A stretch of DNA of 8,955 nucleotides, taken from positions 1 through 8,955 of the forward strand of contig JAIRSS010000244.1 of assembly GCA_031255315.1 (NCBI GenBank), in the 5' to 3' direction. Within the stretch, counting starts at the first letter, position 1. Each line of letters begins with the position of its first letter. The position numbers and the translations under genes were made by a program. The notes under the pieces were generated by a model. That model saw nothing but the letters and a program-made list of their open reading frames with translations. It was not told where the DNA came from and ran no database searches. The stretch is from Spirochaetaceae bacterium. Its GTDB lineage: Bacteria > Spirochaetota > Spirochaetia > Treponematales > Breznakiellaceae. Positions 1 through 5,845 of the stretch are shown here, in pieces.

Positions 1-125
1 ATCCCGCCTGCGATCTGGACTATGTACCCAACGTCGTCCAGTATGGGGAGATCAACGCCGCCGCTTCGGGTTCCATGGGATTCGGGGGGCATAACGGGGT
101 GGTAGTTTTCAGGAGATACCCATGA
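1..125 (+). CDS. fabF: beta-ketoacyl-ACP synthase II, C-terminal fragment
   Basis: This is the last 40 codons of a gene whose beginning lies before the window; the reading frame starts at base 3 and the TGA is at 123-125. The visible tail contains DLDYVPN, then INAAASGSMGFGGHNGVVVF, ending in RRYP. This matches the C-terminus of the FabF/FabB ketosynthase fold, where a LD(Y/F)VPN segment is followed by the glycine-rich GFGG(T/H)N loop near the acyl-binding pocket. The enzyme condenses malonyl-ACP with acyl-ACP in fatty-acid elongation. The catalytic Cys-His-His residues are outside the window, so activity cannot be judged. The stop overlaps the fabZ start as ATGA, and the fabZ ribosome site lies inside this tail, so the two are probably co-transcribed and translationally coupled. 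FabF is favoured over FabB or a polyketide-type KS by context only. Confidence 0.85.
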   Translation, partial: PACDLDYVPNVVQYGEINAAASGSMGFGGHNGVVVFRRYP

Positions 126-601
126 ACGAAACCCTCCGTGAAGGTACGCGGAAAGACAGCGCCCGCAAAGAAATAGAAGCCCTGCTCCCCCACCGGGATC
201 CCTTTCTGTTTGTGGACGAGATAATCAGCGCCGGTAAAGAGAAAATAACGGCCAGCCATGTTTTTACCAAAGACGAATTCTTCTTTAAAGGGCATTTCCC
301 CCAATACCCGGTGGTTCCGGGGGTTATTCTGGTGGAAACCCTGGCTCAGTCAGGCGGCGCGGGCCTGCGGAAACTGGGAGTCTTGGGCGGGGACGCTCTC
401 TTTTTCCTGGCCTCGGTGGATAAAGTGAAGTTCCGCCGTCAGGTGCTGCCCGGTGACGAGGTTCGTCTGGAGATCGAAAACCTGCGGGTTTCCGCCCGGA
501 TGATCAAACAGGCGGGCAAAGCCTATGTGGGGGATGAACTGGCCGCCGAAGCCGAGTGGCTGTGTCTGGTTTCCCAGGATAACCGCAACGGTCAGGCGTA
601 A
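122..601 (+). CDS. fabZ: 3-hydroxyacyl-ACP dehydratase FabZ
   Basis: The 159-residue protein dehydrates (3R)-hydroxyacyl-ACP to trans-2-enoyl-ACP in the cytosol. It has the hot-dog fold signatures of FabZ: LLPHRDPFLFVDEI at residues 21-34, then KGHFPQYPVVPGVILVETLAQ at 56-76. His58 (GHFP) and Glu72 (ETLAQ) fit the catalytic pair, with the 14-residue spacing seen in E. coli FabZ. Length is near the usual 140-155; the extra residues are an N-terminal tail of about 16. The ATG at 122 is supported by AGGAG at 111-115 and by the ATGA overlap with the upstream ketosynthase. Its natural successor in the cycle, the enoyl reductase fabV, begins 265 bases downstream after a hairpin-rich insertion. FabZ rather than FabA is supported by sequence motifs and by the Glu catalytic residue. 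Confidence 0.97.
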   Translation: MNETLREGTRKDSARKEIEALLPHRDPFLFVDEIISAGKEKITASHVFTKDEFFFKGHFPQYPVVPGVILVETLAQSGGAGLRKLGVLGGDALFFLASVDKVKFRRQVLPGDEVRLEIENLRVSARMIKQAGKAYVGDELAAEAEWLCLVSQDNRNGQA

Positions 602-709
602 TTGGGGGCGGGCCTGTTCCGCTTCGCCAAATCCGGCCTGCCGCCTCGCGCCCCGGCGGATCCTACAGCCGGATCGAAGGTTCGCGGTAGTTAAAAAAAT
701 TGTACGGCG

Positions 710-841
710 GGGCTTTCCCAAAACTTCAGTTTTTGAGAAAGCAACCGTGAAATTCGCGGTTTTGCACAGCTGAAAGTCTGAAAAACCGCACGATCCTGTC
801 CCAAAACCGTGCGCACAGTCACTTAGTTTTGGGACAGGCTC
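710..841 (+). mobile_element. MITE-like double-hairpin element, copy 1 (older)
   Basis: This 132-bp non-coding element in the fabZ-fabV gap is about 80% identical by eye to the reverse complement of 8816-8944. In order it has hairpin A at 712-742 (arms GCTTTCCCAAAAC and GTTTTTGAGAAAGC, one mismatch and one bulge), a linker stem-loop at 743-761, and hairpin B at 795-838 (perfect 13-bp stem CCTGTCCCAAAAC with an 18-nt loop). Its ends are inverted repeats of one another (GGCTTTCCCAAAAC against AGCCTGTCCCAAAAC). The flanks show CGGC at 705-708 and 842-845, which could be a decayed 5-bp target duplication (CGGCG/CGGCT). It encodes no transposase, so it would have been moved in trans. The decayed hairpin B loop and imperfect duplication suggest it is older than the copy at 8816. 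The preceding 602-709 holds nothing I recognise. Confidence 0.75.
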
Positions 842-853
842 CGGCTATACATG

Positions 854-859
854 AAGGAG
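854..859 (+). promoter_or_regulatory. ribosome binding site deciding the fabV start
   Basis: AAGGAG lies 7 nt before the ATG at 867 but only 1 nt before the in-frame ATG at 861. The spacing selects 867, which gives the N-terminus MIIKPMIRNNICLN expected for this family. Confidence 0.8.
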
Positions 860-866
860 TATGCAC

Positions 867-2108
867 ATGATCATTAAACCAATGATTCGGAATAACATTT
901 GCCTCAACAGCCATCCCCTGGGCTGCGCCAAGGTGGTGCGGGGTGAAATTGAATATGTAAAACGGCGGCGGTTAGCTGACGCCCCTATGCCGACGGGAGT
1001 TCCCCGGCTGGCGCTGGTAGTGGGCTGTTCCACCGGATACGGCCTGGCAAGCCGCGTTGCCGCAGCCTTCGGGTATGGGGCGGCCACTGTGGGCGTCTCC
1101 CTGGAAAAACCGGCTTCGACTGCGAAACCAGGAACCCCTGGGTGGTACAACAACCGCGCCTTCGACCAGGAGGCCGCCAATGCGGGCCTTTCCGCGAAAA
1201 CTCTGGATGGGGACGCCTTCTCCTTCGAGATGAAGGCCGCCGCCGCCGCCGCGGTTCGGGAAACCGCCGCCGCCGCGGGAATCCCCGCTCAAATAGATCT
1301 GCTCGTCTATTCCCTGGCCTCCCCGGTCAGGACCGATCCCCGGAACGGGGTGATGTATAAATCGGTGATCAAACCCATCGGAGCGGCGTATCGGGGAAAG
1401 ACCCTGGATATGCTCAGCGGGAAGATCACCGTTTCCGGGGCGGAACCCGCCACCGAAGAGGAAATCGCCGCCACCGTCAAGGTTATGGGCGGCGAAGACT
1501 GGGAACTCTGGATCGACGCTCTGGAAAAAGAAGGGGTCCTCTCCCCCTCGTTCAGAACCGCCGCCTACACCTATATAGGCCCTGAACTCTCCTGGCCCAT
1601 CTACAAAAACGGTTCCATAGGCCGGGCTAAGGAAGACCTGGAACGGGCGGCGGGGGCCATAAACGCCGCCTTCGCCAAAAACGGCGGAGGAGCGCGCCGG
1701 GCCTGGGTTTCAGTCAATAAAGCCCTGGTTACCAGGGCCAGCGCGGTCATCCCGGTCATCCCCTTCTACGTGTCCTGCCTCTTCAAGGTGATGAAGGAAA
1801 AGGGCCTTCACGAAGGCTGCATAGAACAAATGGTCAGGCTTTACCGGGACCGGCTCTATACCCCCGAAGGGGCGGGGGACCCGGCAAAGGTCCCGGTTGA
1901 CGGCGAAGGCCGCATACGCCTTGACGACTGGGAAATGCGGGATGATGTTCAGCGGGAAACCCTGGCCTGCATGGAAAGGGTAACGGAGGAAAATGTCTTT
2001 ACCGCCTCGGACATCAACGGGTTTAAGCATGATTTTCTTGAAGCCCACGGGTTCGACGTCCCCGGCATTGACTATGAGCGTGATGTAGATCCGCGGAGTA
2101 TCCTATGA
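867..2108 (+). CDS. fabV: NADH-dependent trans-2-enoyl-ACP/CoA reductase, FabV/TER family
   Basis: The 413-residue protein reduces trans-2-enoyl-ACP (or enoyl-CoA) to the saturated acyl thioester, the last step of the elongation cycle. It is a long-form reductase of the short-chain dehydrogenase superfamily, unrelated in length to FabI. Visible signatures are the N-terminal MIIKPMIRNNICLN, the dinucleotide loop GCSTGYGLASR at residues 53-63, Glu80 at the end of the second strand (typical of NADH preference), YSLASPVRTDP at 148-158, VKVMGGEDW at 204-212, and the Y-x8-K catalytic pair Tyr246/Lys255. The C-terminal DWEMRDDVQ and FKHDFLEAHGFDVPGIDYE are also family-typical. The usual length is about 400. 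In-frame ATG 861 would add two residues but is too close to the ribosome site. The position between fabZ and accB argues for the ACP-dependent FabV role. A TER role on crotonyl-CoA, as in T. denticola, cannot be excluded. Confidence 0.97.
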   Translation: MIIKPMIRNNICLNSHPLGCAKVVRGEIEYVKRRRLADAPMPTGVPRLALVVGCSTGYGLASRVAAAFGYGAATVGVSLEKPASTAKPGTPGWYNNRAFDQEAANAGLSAKTLDGDAFSFEMKAAAAAAVRETAAAAGIPAQIDLLVYSLASPVRTDPRNGVMYKSVIKPIGAAYRGKTLDMLSGKITVSGAEPATEEEIAATVKVMGGEDWELWIDALEKEGVLSPSFRTAAYTYIGPELSWPIYKNGSIGRAKEDLERAAGAINAAFAKNGGGARRAWVSVNKALVTRASAVIPVIPFYVSCLFKVMKEKGLHEGCIEQMVRLYRDRLYTPEGAGDPAKVPVDGEGRIRLDDWEMRDDVQRETLACMERVTEENVFTASDINGFKHDFLEAHGFDVPGIDYERDVDPRSIL

Positions 2109-2596
2109 ATGATGAATTGATAAAAAACCTCATCGACAAATTCAGCGCCAGTCAGGTGGCGGAACTTGATATCGAAGAAGGGTCCCTGCATATTATTTTA
2201 CGGAAAGAATGCGCTGTTCGTGCGTTGTATCAGCCTCCCGCTGTTGGTGCGCCGCTTACTGCGCCGCCGCCTCAACTGGCAAACCCGGCGGACGGGGCGG
2301 TGCATCTGAGCCTCCCCGGCGCCGGGACCGCCGGAGATACCGGTTCAGACACTGCGGGGGAAACCATCACCAGCCCCATCGTGGCGACATTCTACGCCGC
2401 CCCCGGGCCAGACGCTCCTCCGTTTGTAACCCCGGGCAAGACGGTAAAAGCCGGGGAAACCCTCTGCATCCTTGAGGCCATGAAGATGATGAATCATCTG
2501 GAAGCGGAGTTTGACTGCGAAATCCGCGCGGTCAAGGCCGGGAGCGGGGAACTGGTGGAATACGGCCAGGTCCTGTTTGAAGTAAGACGATTATAG
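2105..2596 (+). CDS. accB: acetyl-CoA carboxylase biotin carboxyl carrier protein
   Basis: This 163-residue protein is the BCCP subunit, which carries carboxybiotin between the biotin carboxylase and carboxyltransferase halves of acetyl-CoA carboxylase. The N-terminal segment (residues 1-35, IKNLIDKFSASQVAELDIEEG) is the usual BCCP helix. A Pro/Ala/Gly-rich flexible linker follows (about 43-85), then the biotinyl domain (88-163). The domain has the BCCP 'thumb' region (SPIVATFYAAPGPDAPPFV) and the biotin acceptor EAMKM, with Lys127 the predicted biotinylated residue. The start overlaps the fabV stop as ATGA, with GGAG at 2095-2098 as the ribosome site. Its placement directly before accC is the standard accBC arrangement. 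The thumb, which decarboxylase and pyruvate carboxylase carriers lack, identifies it as AccB. Confidence 0.97.
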   Translation: MNDELIKNLIDKFSASQVAELDIEEGSLHIILRKECAVRALYQPPAVGAPLTAPPPQLANPADGAVHLSLPGAGTAGDTGSDTAGETITSPIVATFYAAPGPDAPPFVTPGKTVKAGETLCILEAMKMMNHLEAEFDCEIRAVKAGSGELVEYGQVLFEVRRL

Positions 2597-2608
2597 GATG
2601 CACCGTTG
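2594..2608 (+). promoter_or_regulatory. TTG start region of accC with an overlapping ATG mini-frame
   Basis: The only plausible accC start is TTG at 2606, preceded by AGGA (2595-2598) at 7 nt. An ATG at 2598 opens a three-codon frame (M-H-R) that stops at TGA 2607-2609, overlapping the TTG. No in-frame ATG occurs upstream of the conserved N-terminus, so TTG is required. Confidence 0.7.
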
Positions 2609-3955
2609 ATTAAACGTCTGCTTATTGCTAATCGCGGGGAAATCGCGGTCCGTATCATCCGTACCTGCCGGGAAATGGGGATCGAAACCACGGCGGCGTA
2701 CTCCACAGCGGACGCGGACAGCCTTCCCGTCCGTCTGGCGGACAAGGCGGTCTGTATCGGCCCGCCCCCCTCCGCTCAAAGTTACCTTAACCGCAGCAAC
2801 CTTATCATGGCCGCAGTCAACTCAGGCTGCGAAGCCATTCATCCGGGGGCCGGCTTTCTATCGGAGAACGCCGGGTTTGCCCGCCTGGTCCGGGATAATG
2901 GCCTCATCTTCATCGGCCCGGATCCCGCCGTAATAGAACTCCTGGGCGACAAGGTGCGGGCGCGGGAAACCGCCCGGCGTTTCGGCCTCCCCGTTACCCC
3001 CGGAAGCGCCGGGGCGGTGGCTGTGGGCGGAGGTTCTTCCGGCGGTGATGAAGCCGCCGCCGTGATCGAAGAATTGGGGTTTCCGGTCATCATCAAAGCC
3101 GCCGCCGGGGGTGGGGGCAAGGGTATGCGGATAGTCCGCAGTCAGGAGGAGTTGGCCGAAAACTTGAGCCTCGCAAGCCGGGAGGCGGAGGCCAACTTTG
3201 CCGACGGGACGGTGTTCATTGAGCGGTACCTGGAAAACCCCCGGCATGTGGAACTCCAAATACTTGCAGACGGAAAGGGCGCGGTGGCGGTTCTGGGCGA
3301 GCGGGACTGCTCAGTGCAGAAGAACCACCAGAAGCTCATTGAGGAGAGCCCCTCGCCGGGGGTCCCGGACGGTATGCGCCGGCGCATGGCCCGCGGCGCG
3401 GTCCGTATGTTCCGGGAAATAGGGTACGCCGGGGCGGGGACCATCGAATTCCTCGTTGAAGGGGAGAACTTCTATTTTATGGAAGTGAACGCCAGGGTTC
3501 AGGTGGAACATCCGGTGAGCGAATTCGTTACGGATACGGACATCATCCGCCAGCAGATCCTCGCCTGCGCCGAAGGCCGTATGGAAATTGAAGACGGGGA
3601 AGCGCCTTTACGCGGCTGGGCCGTCGAATGCCGGATCAACGCCCTTTCCCCCGGCAGGATCACCCGGCTGGAAGTTCCCGGCGGCCCCGGCGTCCGGTTC
3701 GATTCTTTCTTGTATACCGGCTGCGTGGTCCCCCCTCACTACGATTCCCTGGTGGCGAAACTCATCGTCCACGGGACGAACCGGGTCCACGCGCTGGATC
3801 GGATGAGCCGGGCGCTGGAGGAACTCATTATTGAAGGCATAAAGACCAACAAAACCGGGCAGCAGTGGATTATCAAACACCGCGTCTTCCGCTCCGGTCA
3901 GTTTGGAACATCCTATTATGGAGAAATAGCTAAGGAGCTTGAAAATGCCCGTTGA
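2606..3955 (+). CDS. accC: acetyl-CoA carboxylase, biotin carboxylase subunit
   Basis: The 449-residue ATP-grasp enzyme carboxylates biotin on AccB using ATP and bicarbonate. It begins MIKRLLIANRGEIAVRIIR, the canonical N-terminus. Lys116 (GDK) and Lys164 (VIIKAAAGGGGKGM) match the ATP-binding lysines, and the glycine-rich lid loop is at 168-174. HVELQIL (214-220), ERDCSVQKNHQKLIEESP (232-249), Glu281, and EVNARVQVEHPVSE (293-306, holding the metal- and bicarbonate-binding Glu, Asn, Arg, Gln, Val and Glu) are all present, as is Arg343 in ECRIN. Length is normal. A Gly/Ser-rich stretch near 140-147 (VGGGSSGG) is a small insertion relative to E. coli AccC. No carrier or carboxyltransferase domain is fused. 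It starts 9 nt after accB at a TTG and overlaps accD by 11 nt. Confidence 0.97.
   Translation: MIKRLLIANRGEIAVRIIRTCREMGIETTAAYSTADADSLPVRLADKAVCIGPPPSAQSYLNRSNLIMAAVNSGCEAIHPGAGFLSENAGFARLVRDNGLIFIGPDPAVIELLGDKVRARETARRFGLPVTPGSAGAVAVGGGSSGGDEAAAVIEELGFPVIIKAAAGGGGKGMRIVRSQEELAENLSLASREAEANFADGTVFIERYLENPRHVELQILADGKGAVAVLGERDCSVQKNHQKLIEESPSPGVPDGMRRRMARGAVRMFREIGYAGAGTIEFLVEGENFYFMEVNARVQVEHPVSEFVTDTDIIRQQILACAEGRMEIEDGEAPLRGWAVECRINALSPGRITRLEVPGGPGVRFDSFLYTGCVVPPHYDSLVAKLIVHGTNRVHALDRMSRALEELIIEGIKTNKTGQQWIIKHRVFRSGQFGTSYYGEIAKELENAR
3932..3937 (+). promoter_or_regulatory. ribosome binding site deciding the accD start
   Basis: AAGGAG sits 7 nt before ATG 3945 but 1 nt before an in-frame TTG at 3939. 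ATG 3945 is therefore the better start, and the coding overlap with accC is 11 nt rather than 17. Confidence 0.8.
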
Positions 3956-4757
3956 CAATACGGAAACCGCCTATAAAGACGCCGCCTGTCCGTCCTGCGG
4001 CGTCCCCCATGAAGAAGAACGCATCAGGGACGCGCTGAGAACCTGCCCGTCCTGCGGCTACCATTATCGAATGGAACCGGCGGAACGACTGCAGTACCTG
4101 GTAGATTCAGGCAGCTTTATGGAATTTTCCGCCAACCTCCGTTCCCTCAACCCCATAGACCTCTTCGGGTATGAGGAAAAACTGTCCGAGGCGGAAGCCA
4201 AAGCCCGGATGAAGGAGGCGGTTATCACCGGGACCTGTACCATTGAAGGGAAGCCGGTCATCCTGGGCCTTATGTCCTTCCAGTTCATGGGAGGCTCTAT
4301 GGGTTCCGTGGTGGGTGAAAAAGTTACCCGGGCGATGCTCAAAGGAGCGGAGGATCAGACCCCGGTGATCATTTACACCACTTCCGGCGGCGCCCGTATG
4401 CAGGAGGGCATCTTTTCGCTTATGCAGATGGCTAAAACGTCCAACGCCGCAGCGGAACTGGACAAGGCGGCGGTCCCCCTGTTCATCGTCCTCTGTGATC
4501 CGACCACCGGCGGGGTTACCGCTTCTTTCGCCATGCTCGCCGACGTAACCATCGCCGAACCGGGCGCGCTGATCGGCTTTGCCGGCCCCCGCGTCATTGA
4601 AGGGACCATCAGGCAGACCCTGCCGGAAGGCTTCCAGCGGGCGGAATTTCAACAGGAAAAAGGATTTGTGGACCTCATCGTCCCGCGCAAAGATCAGAAG
4701 AAGATCCTTTCCACCCTTATAGACCTGCACCGGAAGAACAGGAGGACCCCTGAATGA
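3945..4757 (+). CDS. accD: acetyl-CoA carboxylase carboxyltransferase subunit beta
   Basis: The 270-residue protein pairs with AccA as the alpha2-beta2 carboxyltransferase that moves the carboxyl group from carboxybiotin to acetyl-CoA, giving malonyl-CoA. It carries the N-terminal zinc ribbon typical of AccD: Cys15, Cys18, Cys34 and Cys37 in two CPSCG knuckles 19 residues apart. The crotonase-fold body includes TTSGGARMQEG (145-155), the oxyanion-hole glycine loop, and DPTTGGVTASFAMLAD (185-200), followed by GFAGPRVIEGTIRQTLPEGFQ (211-231). Length is slightly short (usual 280-300) because the N-terminal tail before the zinc ribbon is short. The ATG at 3945 is chosen from the AAGGAG spacing. 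The gene overlaps accC upstream and accA downstream (ATGA), which should favour balanced synthesis of the two carboxyltransferase subunits. Confidence 0.97.
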   Translation: MPVDNTETAYKDAACPSCGVPHEEERIRDALRTCPSCGYHYRMEPAERLQYLVDSGSFMEFSANLRSLNPIDLFGYEEKLSEAEAKARMKEAVITGTCTIEGKPVILGLMSFQFMGGSMGSVVGEKVTRAMLKGAEDQTPVIIYTTSGGARMQEGIFSLMQMAKTSNAAAELDKAAVPLFIVLCDPTTGGVTASFAMLADVTIAEPGALIGFAGPRVIEGTIRQTLPEGFQRAEFQQEKGFVDLIVPRKDQKKILSTLIDLHRKNRRTPE

Positions 4758-5677
4758 ATTCAGACATACTCACCCGCAAATTTGAGGAATTCAAGAAACT
4801 GATGGCCGCGTCGGGGATCAGCGCCCAGGAAGAATTGGAACAGCTTGAGGCGAAGATCCGCGCCGGGTCCCGTGCGGAAGCCGCGTGGAAGCGGGTGGAA
4901 CTGGCCCGCCACAGCGACCGGCCCTATGCCCTGGATTACATAACGCGCATTTTCGATTCCTTCATTGAACTCCACGGCGACCGTTGTTTCGGCGACGATC
5001 CCGCCTTGATTGGCGGCCTGGGCTTTCTTGCGGGCAGGCCGGTTACCATCCTGGCCAACCAAAAAGGCCGGAGCCTGAAAGAAAACATGCGCCGCAATCA
5101 CGGCATGGCTAACCCGGAGGGATACCGCAAAGCCCTGCGCCTTGCCAAAGAAGCCGAAAAATTTGGACGGCCCATTATCACCTTTGTGGATACCTCCGGC
5201 GCGTACCCCGGCCTGGGCGCGGAAGAACGGGGCATAGGGGAAGCCATAGCCCGGAACCTGCGGGACTTCAGCCAGCTAAAGACCCCGATAGTCTGCATCA
5301 TCATCGGCGAGGGCGGGTCTGGCGGCGCTTTGGGCATCTGCGTGGGCGACAAAATCTACATGCTGGAAAACGCCATCTATTCGGTAATCAGCCCTGAAGG
5401 AGGCGCCTCCATCCTCCTCCGCGACGCGGGCAAAGCGAAAGACGCCGCAGCCATGCTCCGCATCACCAGCGCGGACCTCCTTGGATTCAAGGCGATCAAC
5501 GGCGTCATTCCCGAACCGGCGGGCGGCGCTCACACCGACCCTGACGGCATGGCCCGGACCATCAAAGAACTGCTGATACGGGAACTGGGGGACCTTGCCA
5601 GCCGGCCCCCCCCGGTATTGGTGCGCTACCGGAACCAGAAGATACGGAAGATAGGGCATTGGAATGAGGGAGGATAA
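4754..5677 (+). CDS. accA: acetyl-CoA carboxylase carboxyltransferase subunit alpha
   Basis: The 307-residue protein is the AccA half of the carboxyltransferase. An N-terminal helical region (about 7-50) leads into ARHSDRPYALDYI (51-63) and the IELHGDRCFGDDPALIGGLG segment (71-90). The biotin-binding side of the active site is visible as TFVDTSGAYPGLGAEERGIG (143-162) and GEGGSGGALGI (185-195), with the conserved SVISPEGGASILLRD at 210-224. Length is within the usual 310-325 range, a few residues short at the C-terminus. The start overlaps the accD stop (ATGA) and has AGGAGG at 4740-4745, 8 nt away. It is the last gene of the + strand cluster. A hairpin 66 nt after its stop probably ends the transcript. 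Having accA directly behind accBCD is tidier than in E. coli, where the genes are dispersed. Confidence 0.97.
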   Translation: MNSDILTRKFEEFKKLMAASGISAQEELEQLEAKIRAGSRAEAAWKRVELARHSDRPYALDYITRIFDSFIELHGDRCFGDDPALIGGLGFLAGRPVTILANQKGRSLKENMRRNHGMANPEGYRKALRLAKEAEKFGRPIITFVDTSGAYPGLGAEERGIGEAIARNLRDFSQLKTPIVCIIIGEGGSGGALGICVGDKIYMLENAIYSVISPEGGASILLRDAGKAKDAAAMLRITSADLLGFKAINGVIPEPAGGAHTDPDGMARTIKELLIRELGDLASRPPPVLVRYRNQKIRKIGHWNEGG

Positions 5678-5741
5678 GGGAGCGTTCCGCGCCGTAACTT
5701 TGGACCCCGATCCCCGGCGATTGACCTTCAGGAATGCTTTG

Positions 5742-5797
5742 CGCCTGTCCCAAAATCAATTGACGGTGCGCTAGGCGCGCGGTTTTGGGAAAGCCTC
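5742..5797. mobile_element. MITE-like element, short single-hairpin derivative
   Basis: This 56-bp sequence in the gap between accA and the convergent kinase gene carries the family's two ends, CCTGTCCCAAAA on the left and TTTTGGGAAAGCCT on the right, but none of the linker or second hairpin. The core (GGTGCGC TAG GCGCGC) resembles the decayed loop palindrome of hairpin B. The left end matches the hairpin B side of the long copies and the right end matches the hairpin A side, so it looks like an internal deletion between the two terminal repeats. CTTTG directly flanks it at 5737-5741 and 5798-5802, consistent with a 5-bp target duplication. It could also be a diverged hairpin-B-only relic. 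Confidence 0.65.
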
Positions 5798-5815
5798 CTT
5801 TGTTTGGTTCTTTCC
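5743..5815. terminator. candidate bidirectional terminator between convergent genes
   Basis: The inverted arms at 5743-5755 and 5783-5795 pair at 11 of 13 positions and flank a GC-rich inner stem. The stop codons of accA (+) and the histidine kinase (-) lie 65 and 50 nt away. A loose T-rich run follows on the + strand (TCCTTTGTTTGGTTCTTT) and an interrupted one on the - strand. There is no clean U-tract, so termination is inferred from position and stem strength. Confidence 0.45.
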
Positions 5816-5845
5816 CTCATCCCGTCCGCACCCGCCGGTATCATG

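Noticed and set aside
350..721. A - strand 123-codon frame over fabZ and the fabZ-fabV gap
   Set aside because: It is a shadow of fabZ running into the mobile element, with no family resemblance.
829..851. A promoter for fabV made of TTGGGA and TATACA
   Set aside because: The spacing is only 11 nt, and the -10-like box sits almost on the ribosome site. No hexamer at 16-18 nt resembles TTGACA.
861..866. ATG at 861 as the fabV start
   Set aside because: It is only 1 nt from AAGGAG. ATG 867 has correct spacing and the conserved N-terminus.
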